DNA of 64,000 nt from Gadus chalcogrammus. Its lineage: Eukaryota; Chordata; Actinopteri; Gadiformes; Gadidae. The translations under genes and the position numbers were made by a program. The stretch is taken from assembly GCF_026213295.1 (NCBI RefSeq), contig NC_079421.1, forward strand, positions 16,532,209 to 16,596,208, in the 5' to 3' direction. The notes below the pieces were generated by a model, which worked only from the letters and a program-made list of their open reading frames with translations, was not told the origin of the DNA and did no database searches. Of this stretch, positions 11,692 through 37,964 are shown piece after piece. Position 1 is the first letter of the stretch; every line of letters begins with the position of its first letter.

Positions 11692-13102
11692 ATGGCTTCA
11701 CCGAGGACAATAACCATTGTGGCCCTTTCGTTTGCTCTGGGTCTATTTTTTGTGTTTATGGGAACCATTAAACTCACCCCGAGGTTAAGCAAAGATGCAT
11801 ACAGTGAAATGGTAAGTGATGTGTTGCAACTAGCATTTGGGTGTAGGAAAGGCCATTGTCCTGTGCTGGGTAGGACAACCAGGGGCCGTCTACTGCTTGA
11901 ATAATAGACTGTTAGCTGACCTACAATGTGTATAAGATTTCAATCAGAAAATATTTTCGGTCGTTCTAATAAATACGATTTTGTCAGAACATGCTGTACT
12001 GCAGCTCAGTCAAAAACGCTGCACGACCACATTTCCAATTACAATTTGAATTAATGAATCGCAAAAAATCTAAACACATGCAACAAATAATCCTTGATAT
12101 TCAAGCGAACGACCAAGAAAAAAAAATATGAATGTCTTTATGGTTTAAGATTGGGTCTATGCGGCTGGGGGTGGGGGGGATATTTTGGATTAAAAACGAG
12201 GTAAAAAATAAACACTATGGTATTGGGCTGATTTATCCTATTGGCACTATTGCATGGCTAACAGGTAACAGTTAATAAAAGCATAGGGGTTTGCTGTTGA
12301 TTCGCACGGTTTGTGGTTAAACAGACTATGGGCAATGGCGGCGCTCTATTCATTCGAGCAGTTTCTGTGAGATGCACCTGCTGTTGTGAGCGTTGCGTTG
12401 AACCTGTGCGCGGTCACGTGAAGGGGATTCATTTCCGACTAGGTCAGAATAAGTCAGAACATCGATGCTGTTGTCAAAGAGGCAATGCATGAAGCATTAA
12501 GGGGTTATTCCAGGTGTAGATGTATGGCGACGTTGTGACATGTTAGGTAAAATATGTCATGATCTCATACCATGCAAAACGACATGATAGGGCATGTTTT
12601 TTAGTGTTAATGGAGAGTTTCCCAATTTAGGCTTTGTGGATGGGAAAGCATTGATGGGGCATGTATTTCAATAAAAACAAAGCAGTTGCATCATCTGTAA
12701 ATTCTCTGTCGTCATCATTACTGTTCTTCTTTTCAGAAAAGGGCATATAAAAGCTATGCCAAGGCATTGCCTGGTTTAAAAAGGATCGGCATCAGCTCAG
12801 TGCTGCTTCGCAAGATCATCGGATCCCTGGAGGTGGGCTGTGGCGTGGTCCTGACCCTCGTTCCGGGAAAACCCAAGGATGTGGCTAACTTCTTGTTGCT
12901 GCTAGTGATGCTGGCAGTGCTCTTCTTCCATCAGCTGGTGGGAGACCCTCTGAAACGCTACGCCCACGCTTTAGTCTTTGGCATTCTGCTCACCTGTCGG
13001 CTCCTCATCGCTCGCCAGAGCGACGAGCGTCCCGAAAGGGAGGAGAGTCGAGAGGAACCACACATCAATGAGCAGGAAAAGAACAAGGTCAAGCAGTCTT
13101 AG
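11692..13102 (+). CDS. tmem35a: TMEM35A / NACHO, nicotinic receptor chaperone, complete, 2 exons
   Basis: Coding exons are 11692-11811 (donor GTAAGT) and 12737-13102 (acceptor TTTTCAG), giving 161 residues; human TMEM35A has 167. The start [12 protein letters not shown] is nearly identical to human, which selects the ATG at 11692 over in-frame upstream ATGs at 11647 and 11686. Four hydrophobic segments are visible: residues about 7-25, the segment around [30 protein letters not shown], and [15 protein letters not shown]. The block [16 protein letters not shown] is essentially invariant with mammals. The C-tail is short, charged and divergent. The protein is an ER-resident chaperone needed for assembly of alpha7 and other neuronal nicotinic acetylcholine receptors. 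The 3'UTR runs to poly(A) signals at 14023 and 14159, only about 300 bp before the cenpi start codon. Confidence 0.96.
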
Positions 13103-14022
13103 TGCATCACTTTGACTTAGGGCACACTTACAGGGAAGGTGGGAACGTTGCAGTTGGCCTAATGCAGATTTTTAGAGGGGATGTCAGATCCGGCGGGCTG
13201 ACAGATACATCACTGGTTACACATTCACCTACTCTTCTGCACTCTTGTTGTGAATTCCAAAACTCTTTTCCCATGTTGTCTAGTCATACCAATGGACAAT
13301 CATAACTGTGGAAAATGTAATGGAATTGTTTTACTGTCATGCAAAATCTTTTATTATTTTTTCTTGTGTGTATTTATTTGACAATGAAGTGACTTCTGTT
13401 TTTTATTTTCTAATCTGATATGTATTTTTGTGAATCATGTTCAGTTATCAATTATATATAGATTCAAACAATGTTTAAGTATCCTTAACATTAATGATAT
13501 AGGGAAAATGATACAAATCAACCTTGTTATAAAATATTTAACCATGTTTCATTTGGCATAATGATTAGTAAATTTAACAACATGACATAAATTGGGAACG
13601 TATATTATTAGGTACAATATCTTAAAGTTGATCCTTAATTTAGAAAAAAAACATTGAATATCATTTACATTTTCTTAAAATGATATGCATCTCTATGCAT
13701 GGGATTATCCATGATGCATAAACTGAAAATCGTATAATTACTCATTTCAATATCCAATGCTGAGTTGCTATGTGTATGACCGGAGGTGTTGTTTCTGTGA
13801 CATAGCCTAAGTCTATATTTTCCTTACAGAGAATTGGATGTTGCCTTTGAAATAGTTATTGTTTTTTTGTACTGTTAATTGTTAATCAAGTGTTATGTTT
13901 ACTTGTCACAGTTGTTTAATTTTGGTCTGAAAAGCATTCCTATTACAATTCTTCTTTTGGAATGAGGTCTTAGTTGAAAATGTGTTTCAACATCGACTCT
14001 TTCTGTCAAATGAAATTGGCAA

Positions 14023-14028
14023 AATAAA
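14023..14028 (+). promoter_or_regulatory. Poly(A) signal of tmem35a
   Basis: AATAAA lies about 920 bp after the tmem35a stop, in AT-rich 3'UTR-like sequence. A second AATAAA at 14159-14164 could give a longer form. Both precede the cenpi promoter by about 200-300 bp. Confidence 0.55.
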
Positions 14029-14364
14029 AAAATGACAAATAGAAGGGCGGACTGACTTTCTTTTTAATATATAATTCAAAAATGCACCTAATAACATGGG
14101 AGTTTCTGATTCATGGTTTTGGTATGTTAAATAGCATCACATATTGTTGCTTTGTGTCAATAAAAAAATGCTGCCATTATCCATCAGATCTAAAGGTATT
14201 TCGGTAATTAGTGTGCATATTGTTCATTTGTGCATGCACAAGGTTATAGTTTGGAATTGAATGCGAAAATGCCAGTAGAAGTTATAAGCAGTTTGACTAG
14301 CGCATGAGTACAACAACCACCATGCCGCTCGTTGTTTGCGGATGCAATGCCGTGTAGTGCGCAC

Positions 14365-14376
14365 TGCGCAAGCGCA
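14365..14376 (+). promoter_or_regulatory. NRF1-like palindromic motif upstream of cenpi
   Basis: The sequence TGCGCAAGCGCA matches the NRF1 consensus half-sites YGCGCA and GCGCR with one deviation at the centre. It lies about 90 bp upstream of the cenpi ATG in a locally CpG-richer stretch (14320-14430), where a TATA-less promoter would be expected. Binding is inferred from the motif only. Confidence 0.45.
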
Positions 14377-14402
14377 CAACAAACGGTCGCGCGGAAGTTT
14401 GA

Positions 14403-14408
14403 TTTGAA
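14403..14408 (+). promoter_or_regulatory. CHR-like element (TTTGAA) at the cenpi promoter
   Basis: TTTGAA is the core of the cell-cycle genes homology region bound by DREAM/MuvB-type complexes at G2/M genes, and kinetochore genes are typical targets. It sits 54 bp upstream of the cenpi start codon and about 25 bp after the NRF1-like site. Six bases occur often by chance, so the support is location plus the biology of the gene. Confidence 0.35.
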
Positions 14409-14461
14409 ACAGCGACGAGAGGGGCCGGAGTCGAATATGTTTTCATTTTAGCAATGTGACA

Positions 14462-27361
<12,900 letters not shown>

Positions 27362-27542
27362 GACGTGAACCAGCACTGTGGGACAAAAAAAGAGACTTGT
27401 ACATAATATCTCACGTGTGACGATTCATTGTTGTTTTTATTTTTATGTACAGAGACGTGTTTGTTTATCGTGTATGTTTTTTGTAGATAATTTTATGGAT
27501 TTTAGCTGCCCCTTTTTTAGTCACTCTTAATTCGTGGTTCAA

Positions 27543-27548
27543 AATAAA
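27543..27548 (+). promoter_or_regulatory. Poly(A) signal of cenpi
   Basis: AATAAA lies 182 bp after the cenpi TAG stop and is the first canonical signal downstream, implying a short 3'UTR. Confidence 0.6.
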
Positions 27549-28149
27549 CCAGCTTACCACTTTTACTGATTTACTAATGGACATAAACACACACACAAGA
27601 AAACATATGAGTTGGGTCACATTTGTGACATTGTGAATAGGCCTATCATTCCTGTTTAGCACTCAGTTTCACTTAGGAATCCATTATAGGGCAAATCATC
27701 ACTATCCAGCGCAGTCAGTTGTTCAACCATCTGGAACATGACATTTTCCCTATCAATTGAGGGACCCATCTGGATACAGAGTAGCCCCCTGGCACAGCTA
27801 CCTGGTCACATGTAGCATGCAAGGAAATCCATGGTATGGGAGTTGTATGCATCATATTTTCTCCAGCATGTTTTTAAATATCTTGACTGAAAGGAGAGGC
27901 CATGAAAAACTTGCACAAAATTTTAATTGTGTATGGTTTTAAGTTTTCTTTTTAATTTGCCAGAATATCTACATAATGGTTGTGTCATGCAATTTTGTGT
28001 TATGTAAAATTATAAAATGATCTATCCTTGCATCATATTTCAGTACCTTTAACCAAGGAGGTGTTAATGATAAATGACATATGTAATGATGGGCATAACT
28101 GAAGCTAAACTGCTCTGTGGTGCTCATTTAAATGGGGCCACCTTAAGCC

Positions 28150-28348
28150 TTCTACTGATGTCAACGTCAGCGAGAGAGCGATCCGCTGCTCCGCTCCGTG
28201 CTTCAGTTTGCTTCCCCGGCCGGTCTGCTCACTTTGTTTCCGTCGCCTTACTTGCAAGTAGCTCTTTATTGGACTCTGGAAGATACACGTTTACTGGAAC
28301 TGTCTGAGGCGAACACTAGAAATCTACTAGCCTAGCCAGTAAGACAAG
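28150..28348 (+). other. Candidate non-coding first exon/promoter of the gene following cenpi (drp2 by synteny)
   Basis: About 600 bp after the cenpi poly(A) signal the sequence becomes CpG-richer (28160-28260) and ends in AAG|GTAAGA at 28348, a strong splice donor. There is no recognised coding sequence. In human the gene after CENPI is DRP2 (dystrophin-related protein 2), same strand, with non-coding 5' exons. The left edge is arbitrary because no transcription start can be seen. A second possible donor lies 10 bp upstream at 28338. Confidence 0.3.
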
Positions 28349-29283
28349 GTAAGAAAACCCAGCAAGTGGTGTAGTCCTATTTTTTTGTGAAGTCCAGAAC
28401 AAATCTTGTTGCAGTCGAATCGAATAAAAAAAACGCTACGTATTTGTATTGTGATTCGAGGAATTGTGTGTTCAGGTATCGTGGTACATTTTTGTTGGCA
28501 AAGTGGTTGTTGCTATGCACAGGGAAATAAGATGGCTCTAATCAAGGCTGTCCGTCACTGCGCACAACGCTGGTGGAGGTGGCAGCTTGGGGTTTACAGC
28601 AGCCCGCCAGTGTGATGGCTGATGCCTCCAAAGTCATCGTAATAACTAGTTGTTCCCGACAGTGGGCGGCTGTGGTGTAAAGCCGTACATAAGTGAAACC
28701 GTGTGTAACGAAGATGGAAGAAACACGAGTAGTAACCTGAAATCAAATGCCGTTCCTGCCTTTTTCCCCCCCTGCAAGTTTTTTTTTTCCTGAAATTCAG
28801 TTGCATTGCATGTGTTTGAGTATTGCTTTGAGTATTCGTCTTACGTTCATTTACTTTAGGTGAATTTGCCTGCGCCCGCCGATTACTGCTTTTCACATGT
28901 TACTGAGCGCAGTGGTCACACCATTATTTAGATCGGAGGAATTTGCTAAGTTTATCTAGCGTTTTTCCCTGCAGCTTAGGGACGTTTCGGGGCATGGTGT
29001 TTGCGTTACCTGCTTTGGTACAGCTGAGGTTGAAGGGATGAGGGACTGGGATCAGGCACTTGTACGACGTGGTTCTGCAGGGTTGCGGCTGGTCGCTGCT
29101 GGGGAACTCGCGGTGGTCGACGACCACTACGAGAACCTTGGCTTGCGTCTAGGAGGGGACCCGCACGCACCGCATTTCATGAGATGCAGATCTATTGTTC
29201 AATGGTCAAGTATTGCTGTCTAGACTAGATACGAGTTTAAATAAATAAATATGACTCAGGTTTCCATCAAGAATTTACTGAAA

Positions 29284-29285
<2 letters not shown>

Positions 29286-29355
<70 letters not shown>
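29286..29355 (+). repeat. (TG)n microsatellite
   Basis: About 35 uninterrupted units. Confidence 0.95.
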
Positions 29356-29356
<1 letters not shown>

Positions 29357-30274
29357 GGTATCTTGTTAAGAATTAATGTCAAGGTCTATGTTAAAGTCCA
29401 CCTGGACCTCTTTTACCCAAGTAGTAGCCTAATTAATGTCTCTCTGGCAAAGAGAGAGACGTCAGACGTTCCTGTTAAAGACATTTCCTCCACCAATGAA
29501 AATGGATCTGGAACATATGCCCCATAAGCCTATGGATACTTTTATGTTATTATGATTAATTCCTAGAGCAATATAATTTGACCATGACCAAGAATGAGAC
29601 TCAATCCGTTATTCTGTGCTGTTCAATTTCCATTTTTTGTGCTTTGTCTGCAGGCAGTTTTACCACTAGTACCCCACTAGTTTATCAATACAATCTGGGT
29701 TCCTCGAATCACATGATCAAAACATCCCTGTGACTTAATTACTGCTGCCAAAGTCATGACCCTATTGATCACTTGGCACTTCTAGGATGGACAGTATCAG
29801 GTCCTTGGCCCTTGCTTAGTCATAATCAGTTAATGATATGCGGGACAGAAAGTAATGAGCAAAGCCTTGCATTCAATTGAAGTCAGACAAATGGAGTTGT
29901 GCTGCATTAAGCAGTCTATACTTCAATATTATTTCAATATATTGAACTATAAATTGCAATCCACTATTCTTGCACAAAGGGGCATTGAGAAAGCCAATCT
30001 CAATCTCCCCGTGTCCACCAGTAACAAGACATGTTAGACCCTGCCAGAACCAGAACTCAGAAAATAGGACCAACGGAGTCTGCATGCTGGCAAAACACGC
30101 CCCTTCTCTGAGGCCCAGCTGGACCCTGTTTTGCACCTTGGAGCGCCGTCGTCAGCAGAACGCGCAGGCCGTGTGTTCGGTCAAGCGGACGGTAACACCC
30201 ACCATCGCCACCAACGAGGCCCTCCCCCCACCCCCACCCCCTGCTCCTCTCCACACCCATCGCCCTCACCCCAG

Positions 30275-30276
<2 letters not shown>

Positions 30277-30305
<29 letters not shown>

Positions 30306-30306
30306 G
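30277..30306 (+). repeat. Poly(G) run of 30
   Basis: Thirty consecutive G, then CGGGG; a C-rich stretch lies 35-55 bp upstream (30222-30241). Exact length is doubtful because homopolymers are error-prone in sequencing. Confidence 0.9.
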
Positions 30307-30916
30307 CGGGGCAACAGCCAAATGGACGGATATTGGAAGCTTGGGATTTCAGAATCCATTTGCCAACTCCATAAATCCCCGGCGGCACGTCCACACTGCC
30401 TCCCCTCCCCTCCTCTCACCTTCAAGACAGTGATACTTCCCCCCCCACACCCCTTCCACACTCACTTACCCGGCAGGGGGGAGGGCGATGGGGGGGATGT
30501 AATTTCTAGAACATGCGACGAGTGGTGACCGATGCTTTCCTATTAGCGTTTAAACGCATCGCTGTCTGCCGCTCGTCAACGGGAAATTACACCTTTTTTA
30601 CGCTGGTTATTTACTGACTGTGTCACCCCAACCCCCACGCCCCCTCCCCTACCCTGCCTCACTCTGCTACGGTTGAACAGCTTTGAGGTCCTGTTCACCG
30701 AGACCACTGTGCCTTTAAACGGCAAATCCCCTGGTAAAAGGTTTCTGGTGGTAGTGGTGTGAAGGGAGTGGTTCTGAAAGCGTAGATGTGTTTGACTTCT
30801 TCTCCTCCATTTGCAATGTGTAACGATGTGGGTGAGGCAGAGGGTGGATAGAGAGTCATAGAGAGGTTGCTCTGCACAACAGGACACCAGAACAACTTCA
30901 AGAACACCATGTACGC

Positions 30917-31065
<149 letters not shown>

Positions 31066-33510
31066 TTTCTCGCACAAGAGTGTGGGTTCTGGTGTGCTGG
31101 TCGTTTTCTTCTCAGTGTGATTTGGTGCATGTGGTTGCCTTTCTGCGACATGGCTTTTCTGCCAGTACTTTTCCGTGTTTGGGGGTAAGAGGGTGCAATG
31201 AAGGGAAGGACGGTGTGATGAAGGAAAATCCATTTCCCCCCAGAAGTGGCTATGCTGTCTGACCTAATTGTCCAAATGTTGTGAAGTACAGATGGTTCTT
31301 TGTTTTTTATTTTTTTATCTGGCTTTGGAGACAGATGTATATTTTCATGCTTGGATAGATTTGCTTTATCTCTGCTCTAGCAAATAGCGCAATACGAGCC
31401 AATTAAATGTGGCGTCTTACAGCCGGGTCCCACACATGGAACACACAAATAGAGGCATCTTGTCTTCTATCACTATGTTGGTCTCATGTTCCAACTTCCT
31501 GCCATTAGAAACCTGTTGCTTTGCACTGGTTCTGCTGCTTTTTTATTTACAACAGGGAATGGGATGCATAATTGCATCCTCGGCAATCAGCCGCTTTAAG
31601 CTTTGTTCTTTAATTGCACAGTTTAGCCCGTGTTCGTGGAGGTCCCGATCACTGCCAGCATGCTTAATGTGCAGCTATTCAGGTCGAAGCTCTCAGCCTG
31701 CAAGAGGCACTGTGGTCAATAGCATTACATCAGCCAGCACTACAGTGGCTCTCCCTCTAATTTGACTTAATGGCTTTGATACTGTGTGCTGCAAACTTTT
31801 AATGGATCCTGCTGCTGAGTGCTGCTATGCCAGGGATCAATTTAAATCAGTAATGTCGGCCCGACTGGGATGAATGTCTAAAAAAGTTCCCGCTTCCACG
31901 TTTGTTCAGGGGGAATGAATAGTTTGCTCTTCTTCTGTTTGTGTCGGTTCTCGGTGCATTTATCATTGCCCGTGTTTTAACGGTGGGAGCGATGGCTGGC
32001 ACAACTCAAATCTGGCCTCTATGAGGGGGCCTGAGAGTCGGGTGCATGATCAGACTTCTTCTGCTCTGGCTGTGCTCTTGTGTCTGTGTTGGGGCTCAGA
32101 AGCTGGCCCGATGCCTCTTAATATGCATAGTGCATTCAGCGGACCTGGGGAAGAGGATGTGGACTCAGCAGAGGAACAGTGGGTGTAGAACTTAATATAC
32201 ATCACACAGCTTGTTTTGATTTAGGAAATTGCCGTTGGTCCTCTTTTCGGGGTTTCTTTAATGTTTCTGATAAATACCATGAATCGTTCTTATTAGCTAA
32301 TCGAAAAACCTCCTTTGCAGATGCAAGGTGTTTTTTTTATAACACACACACAAATGCACAATCACACTCAACCCACTATCCGATATCAGAGACCAAGAAA
32401 TCTGCTAAAACTGTACTTTGGCATGCTTCCAAGCATCGTCGTCCTCCAATGAGGTGGAGAACAGTGCTCTCCTTTTTCCTCTTTCTTCCTGGCGGATGAT
32501 ATATAGCCTCTTGATGCATGGCCGTGACTGTCAAATCAGTAGAAAGGCATTTTAAACCTGCACCGTGTCAAGCCGTCACGTTTGTGCCGCCGTCCCTGTC
32601 TTGTAGCGCTGAGGGATGTTGGAGCACTGTATGTGTTCACTGTAATCTATTGCAACGACGCTTTGCAGACGTTGCGAGGGGCCCCGCCGTCAGAAAACCA
32701 GAGGGACCTGGCTTTGCGCAGTCGGAGTCTGTCATTCTTTTTAAGACTTTACACGAGCCACGGCTGCCTGAGCTGTCTCACAGAAGCCCAGGAAAATGGC
32801 TGCTTTTGTCAGACGAACCAACAGAGAGGCTAACGACAGATTAATGTTAGACGGCATCTATAGATGAGTTTGCTAACCCTTTTCCCTGGAGAGGGCTCCT
32901 CCTATTTGACACAGGATGGATTAACGAAGCCTCATCGCGATGCTCGGCGTAATTGACTCGAGGGAGGTAGATATTCCGAATTCAATACGACATCCCTCTC
33001 CTGTTAACTAGAATGAGACGGGCTTTGTTGGGAGTTAACTACAAAAGAGAAAGAGGCACCCGACAGCACTGGCGTCCCAGCTTGTCCAAAATAACTGGGA
33101 TGGATCATTGTGCGTGCCGTGTGTGTAATGCAAGTGCACGTCAGTGGGCTCTCTACACAGCTTTAAATGGGACGATGAGATCGTTTTTCAAAGCTGGGTA
33201 TTTCCCCATTCAAGGGGCCCTAATGGTAGTTTCTCGGGCTTTATGATTTATCAAACGTTAAAGGTCATTCTGGCTGGATGCAATTATATCCTGCTTGCTA
33301 AAATCCTTTTATTTGGTCCAGCACTCGAGTGTCAGTGCTCCATTAGAGGCATATGTCAGTATGTGAGTTGTGTCCCTCTGTATGGGATGAGATCTGAAGC
33401 ATTCATTTATTCAATGAAGTGACATTCACCACCGGAGCCCGGCCCGGCCCCTGATGCCAACATTCTGAAGTTCAGGAGCTGGTAAGCATGTTCCAAGAAT
33501 AAAGAGGCAG

Positions 33511-33862
<352 letters not shown>

Positions 33863-33898
33863 ACATACTACACAATGTGTGAGTTTGGGGTAGATGTT

Positions 33899-33965
33899 GG
33901 ATAGTTCAGTGGCTGAGGTGTTTGACTCCCAGCAAAAAGGTTACCGGGTTCCTTAATATCAACAG
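33899..33965 (+). repeat. tRNA-derived SINE head, family A
   Basis: ATAGTTCAGTGGCTGAGGTG resembles a Pol III A box, and GGGTTCCTTAAT is a decayed B box. It shares the TGACTCCCAGC core with the minus-strand copy at 1000-1065. The body after the head is decayed. Confidence 0.6.
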
Positions 33966-36900
33966 CTTAGCCTTCGTCTTAACCTCTACCTAAGAGTTGT
34001 TTTAATGGAAAGATCATTGTAAGAGATCACTGGATCTGGATGACACCCCAGTTCTCTAAGTGCAACAGTCTGCTCAGTCTACCAAACCCTGTTCCCATCA
34101 GTATAGCTGTAGACCGTTTTGCTTATTTGACAAACATCAAGGTTTATCAACATATCAAATATGGCCAGGTTATATGTGTGTTTGGGCTTTTATTTTAAAA
34201 TACCTTTTCGGTAAAAAGAAAAGGTGTAGTAGTGCCTTTCACCCAATCTGTCTTGTTATCTGGCAGATTTTAGGTTAATTACTGTGGCTTGAAAGACTTC
34301 AACCTTCTCTCTTTCTATGCAGACCACAGACACCAGTTTATCACGAAAAGAAGTCTACCCCCTTCCAACAGACTCAGAGTTTCTTTTAAATTGACGTCTC
34401 AGTGCTCGATCATATTTGTCTATACCATGTAACACTGCAAAAGAAAAAGGCAAACACAGGCAAGTTTGAGACTAAAGATAAGGTTTTGTGCCACCCGATG
34501 TCTTTACTTTTAAGCTTTCAATGGCAAAAGGTGACAAAGCAGATTGTTTTGTCTCTATACTCTAACTCTAGCCTGGCCGGTATCGCATATAACAACAAGA
34601 GAAAAACAAACCTGAAAATCTCTAGAGATGGCTGAGCCGATTGCTCTCAATCACACATCGCCATCATGTGGGATTACCGAGTGAATCCATAGTCTCATCC
34701 ACGCACCATACAGCCAACAGTTCTACTTTGCTCTTCCTCACATACCTACAGAGGCCATGGGGCTCTGGCGCCCGATGATTCACAAGGCTTCAGAGCAGCG
34801 CCAGGCCATTGACTGCCGCTCACATTCCCTTCAATTGGTGGTAATTGACCTTTGAGTATGTCGCCGCTTAGAATCGCTACTTTAACTAAAATAATCACCC
34901 AGTAGATTGATCCGCCCTTCTCAAATGTCCCACCTAAAAGGATCTCAACCTTTTCACTTTCTTTCTCTGTTGCTGCAAAGGCCCCTTCCATGATCCCCCC
35001 TCCAATTATTAGAGTTTGATGTCCAGCTAGCGGCAGAACAAGATGTAGAGTTTGTCTGGTTTGTGTTCTGGTTTTATTATGTTTAACACATGCATCCCTC
35101 CTCAGCGGTAACAGGCAGAGCTGTGAGTGAGTCACAGTAAAACCAATGGCTGTGAAGACTGCAAACAGCCCAATGCTCTGCTATGACAATAAGCCCTGCA
35201 TGTTCCCATTCTTGGCAGTGTGAAACCATTTCTTTCCCACACAGTGAGATGGGCAAGTGCTTCATGGCGTTTAGCTGCGGTATGACTCTGGGTGAGATGT
35301 GAACTATCTGGCTTGTTGGATCTCCGTGCATCGCAAATGAGGCAGTGGGAGGGAGAAGAATGTACGCTGCAACACTTGGCGCTTCCCACTCAGTGTTTTC
35401 ATGAAAGTATCGTCTTATTTATTTCTCCTCGTTTAGGGATATTTTCAGTCTGCTGAACACAAACTAAGATTCACAGTATACACACCACCGAATACTGTAT
35501 ACACCACCACTCGGTTCTATACAGATATGAAGCAACTATAAATGGAAAGGAACATTTTTTGCTAGAGACCCAGGCATGCAAACCAATGAGGACATACTTC
35601 GGCCACGTATTTCACAAGTGTGAGCCCCCTGTCTCTATGCTTGGGATCGTGATCGCTGTCACACAGATTAGAGGATTCAATGCATGACTCGGGTTTGGGT
35701 TGGAAGTACTTGATCATTTCATGCAGGTAGGGTGTGAATTTCTTGTAAACACACAGCCCTTATTTTCCCACTAGAGGTTATGCTGGGGGGGGGCAGTAAC
35801 ACAATCACATCATCTTGATCTTTTGGGGTTTGTTAAGTTTTTAACTTCAAAGACTACAAACTTCAAATACCTCAGTTCACTTGATGTTAATAATCGAGTG
35901 ATAGTTTGTTAGGATGTGAGTGGTGGCTTTAAATATGAAGGACTACAAAATGAAGATGCACACATGCATTATCTAACGGATGGCCCAGGAACAGGGAAAA
36001 TCTGATGCAGAGAAAGTCTCGACAGGATTGATCTTTGATATTGGCACTGCGAGATAGCAAATGTGAGCTTCCAATTAGAGAGGTAGAGAGGGAGAGAGGT
36101 AGAGTGAGAGGTAGAGATAGAGGGAGAGAGCGAAACACACAGCTGTCTTGAATTATCCTTGTTGATACAAAGTGAATAAAATGGAAGAGGAGGGTAGAAA
36201 TTACACGTGCACATTATTTGATTATTTCAAAACAGACTTACCGTTGGACGTTCTCGTCACAGTGGAAACGTCTAGGGACAAACGAAAGGCACCCTTGTTG
36301 TCATGGTTTCAGATGGATATGGACACTGTTGCTTTCGTAATTTTCCTTTCCTGCAATCATGAAAAACATACATTTGTAGAAACGTGTTCTTCGTACAAAA
36401 CTTTCATCTTTGCTTTGGACTGTAAGTGCCCCCTCTTTGCAGGAGTAAAAGCTGATTATTGTTTTGGTTCAAGGCACAGTGATGCCTTCTACTATGTTAT
36501 CGTCGCAGTGTTGTTGTACAGTGGAGACGGCCAGTAGCCAAACACTCACAACACACTGCTGGCAAAGTGAGATGGCAGAGCGCTTGGTGTTCTTCAGGGT
36601 GGCAGCATTCAATGAGGTTCGTCAGGAATCATGAGAAGATCAAGATGTCGGAATGTGCTTTGGCACTCAAGCCCTCCACGATGAATCCTTGTGTGCAGTA
36701 TATACTCAACAGCCCATCATTGATAAGCCAAGCCAGCCCTTTTCACAGTAAGTCTCAGCGTGTTTTAAAAGTGTGTTGCACTGAACATGAACCATTTGAT
36801 TTGACTTTTAATCACAGAATTGCAAGGGATTGAACCTCACATGCTGGACTCCTCTGCCGGTTTGACTTGGCTTTAGAGGTCCTTTTGCAGTTTTTCTCTT

Positions 36901-37237
36901 TGTGTGATCTAAGAGGAGAAGGAAGTCCAGAAGGGGGTGCCGGTGCCCTCATCAAAGTTGTTGTCAGCTCTTTCTGGTGGGAAGGAGGTGCAGCATATGA
37001 ATAAGAAATTGGTGCTGAGTGAGTGCTCCCCATGCGGCCCCTTCCCTTGATTTCTCCTTCTCCTTCTCATCTTCCTCCTCCTCCTCCCTCCTCCTCCTCT
37101 TCCTCCAGTATTTTTGTGGCCTGACCCCGCTAGCCTGTGAGTAATGAGAGCTTTAGAAGGAGGCTGGATAATTAGACCTGACATCACACCATAACACGCT
37201 CCTCTCCACATGTCCTCAAGCCAATCGGGAAGACACT

Positions 37238-37240
<3 letters not shown>

Positions 37241-37331
<91 letters not shown>
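37241..37331 (+). repeat. (CA)n microsatellite
   Basis: About 45 uninterrupted units. A reverse-orientation (TG)n lies 234 bp downstream. Confidence 0.97.
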
Positions 37332-37335
<4 letters not shown>

Positions 37336-37560
37336 CACCATCCCACATTCGTTCATGCAAACAGTGGCGCTGGCAAAACAGCGACAAACACACTCACACA
37401 TGGCTGCGTATCAGCAAAACACACATGTTGACGCAAATAAACGGACACACACCAACACCTCCTCCCGGTCGGGGGGCCCCCAGGCCGTTGGGGCCCCATG
37501 TTGCACGGATTACTTTTTTATTTATTTTTACATCTCAAGTCTTATGCCTTCAGACGTCCT

Positions 37561-37679
<119 letters not shown>

Positions 37680-37865
37680 GGGTCCTTCTCGCTAGGTGGT
37701 GCCTTTAATTTCCCAGGTCAGGGCAGAGGGAGTGAAATTGAAAAGGAAGAGTAGTGGAAGGATACTGAATTATTGCAGTGTGGTTTGGAGCGTGAATAAG
37801 ACCATGGGAAATGCGGTGACACAAAAGTCAGAAAGTCTAACCAGGTTCATTGCGCTGGAATATAT

Positions 37866-37964
37866 TCTCTATCTCTCTGCCTCTCTCTCTGCCTCTCTCT
37901 CTGCCTCTGCTTCTCTCTCTGCCTCTGTCTCTCTCTCTCTCTGTCTCTCTCTCTCCCTCTCTCT
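37866..37964 (+). repeat. TCTCTGCC-type pyrimidine repeat
   Basis: Degenerate CTCTCTCTGC units in a pure pyrimidine/G strand of about 100 bp. Confidence 0.85.

Noticed and set aside
29038..29223. GC-rich frame that might be a coding exon of the gene after cenpi
   Set aside because: No similarity to DRP2 or another family I know, and no matching acceptor/donor pair.
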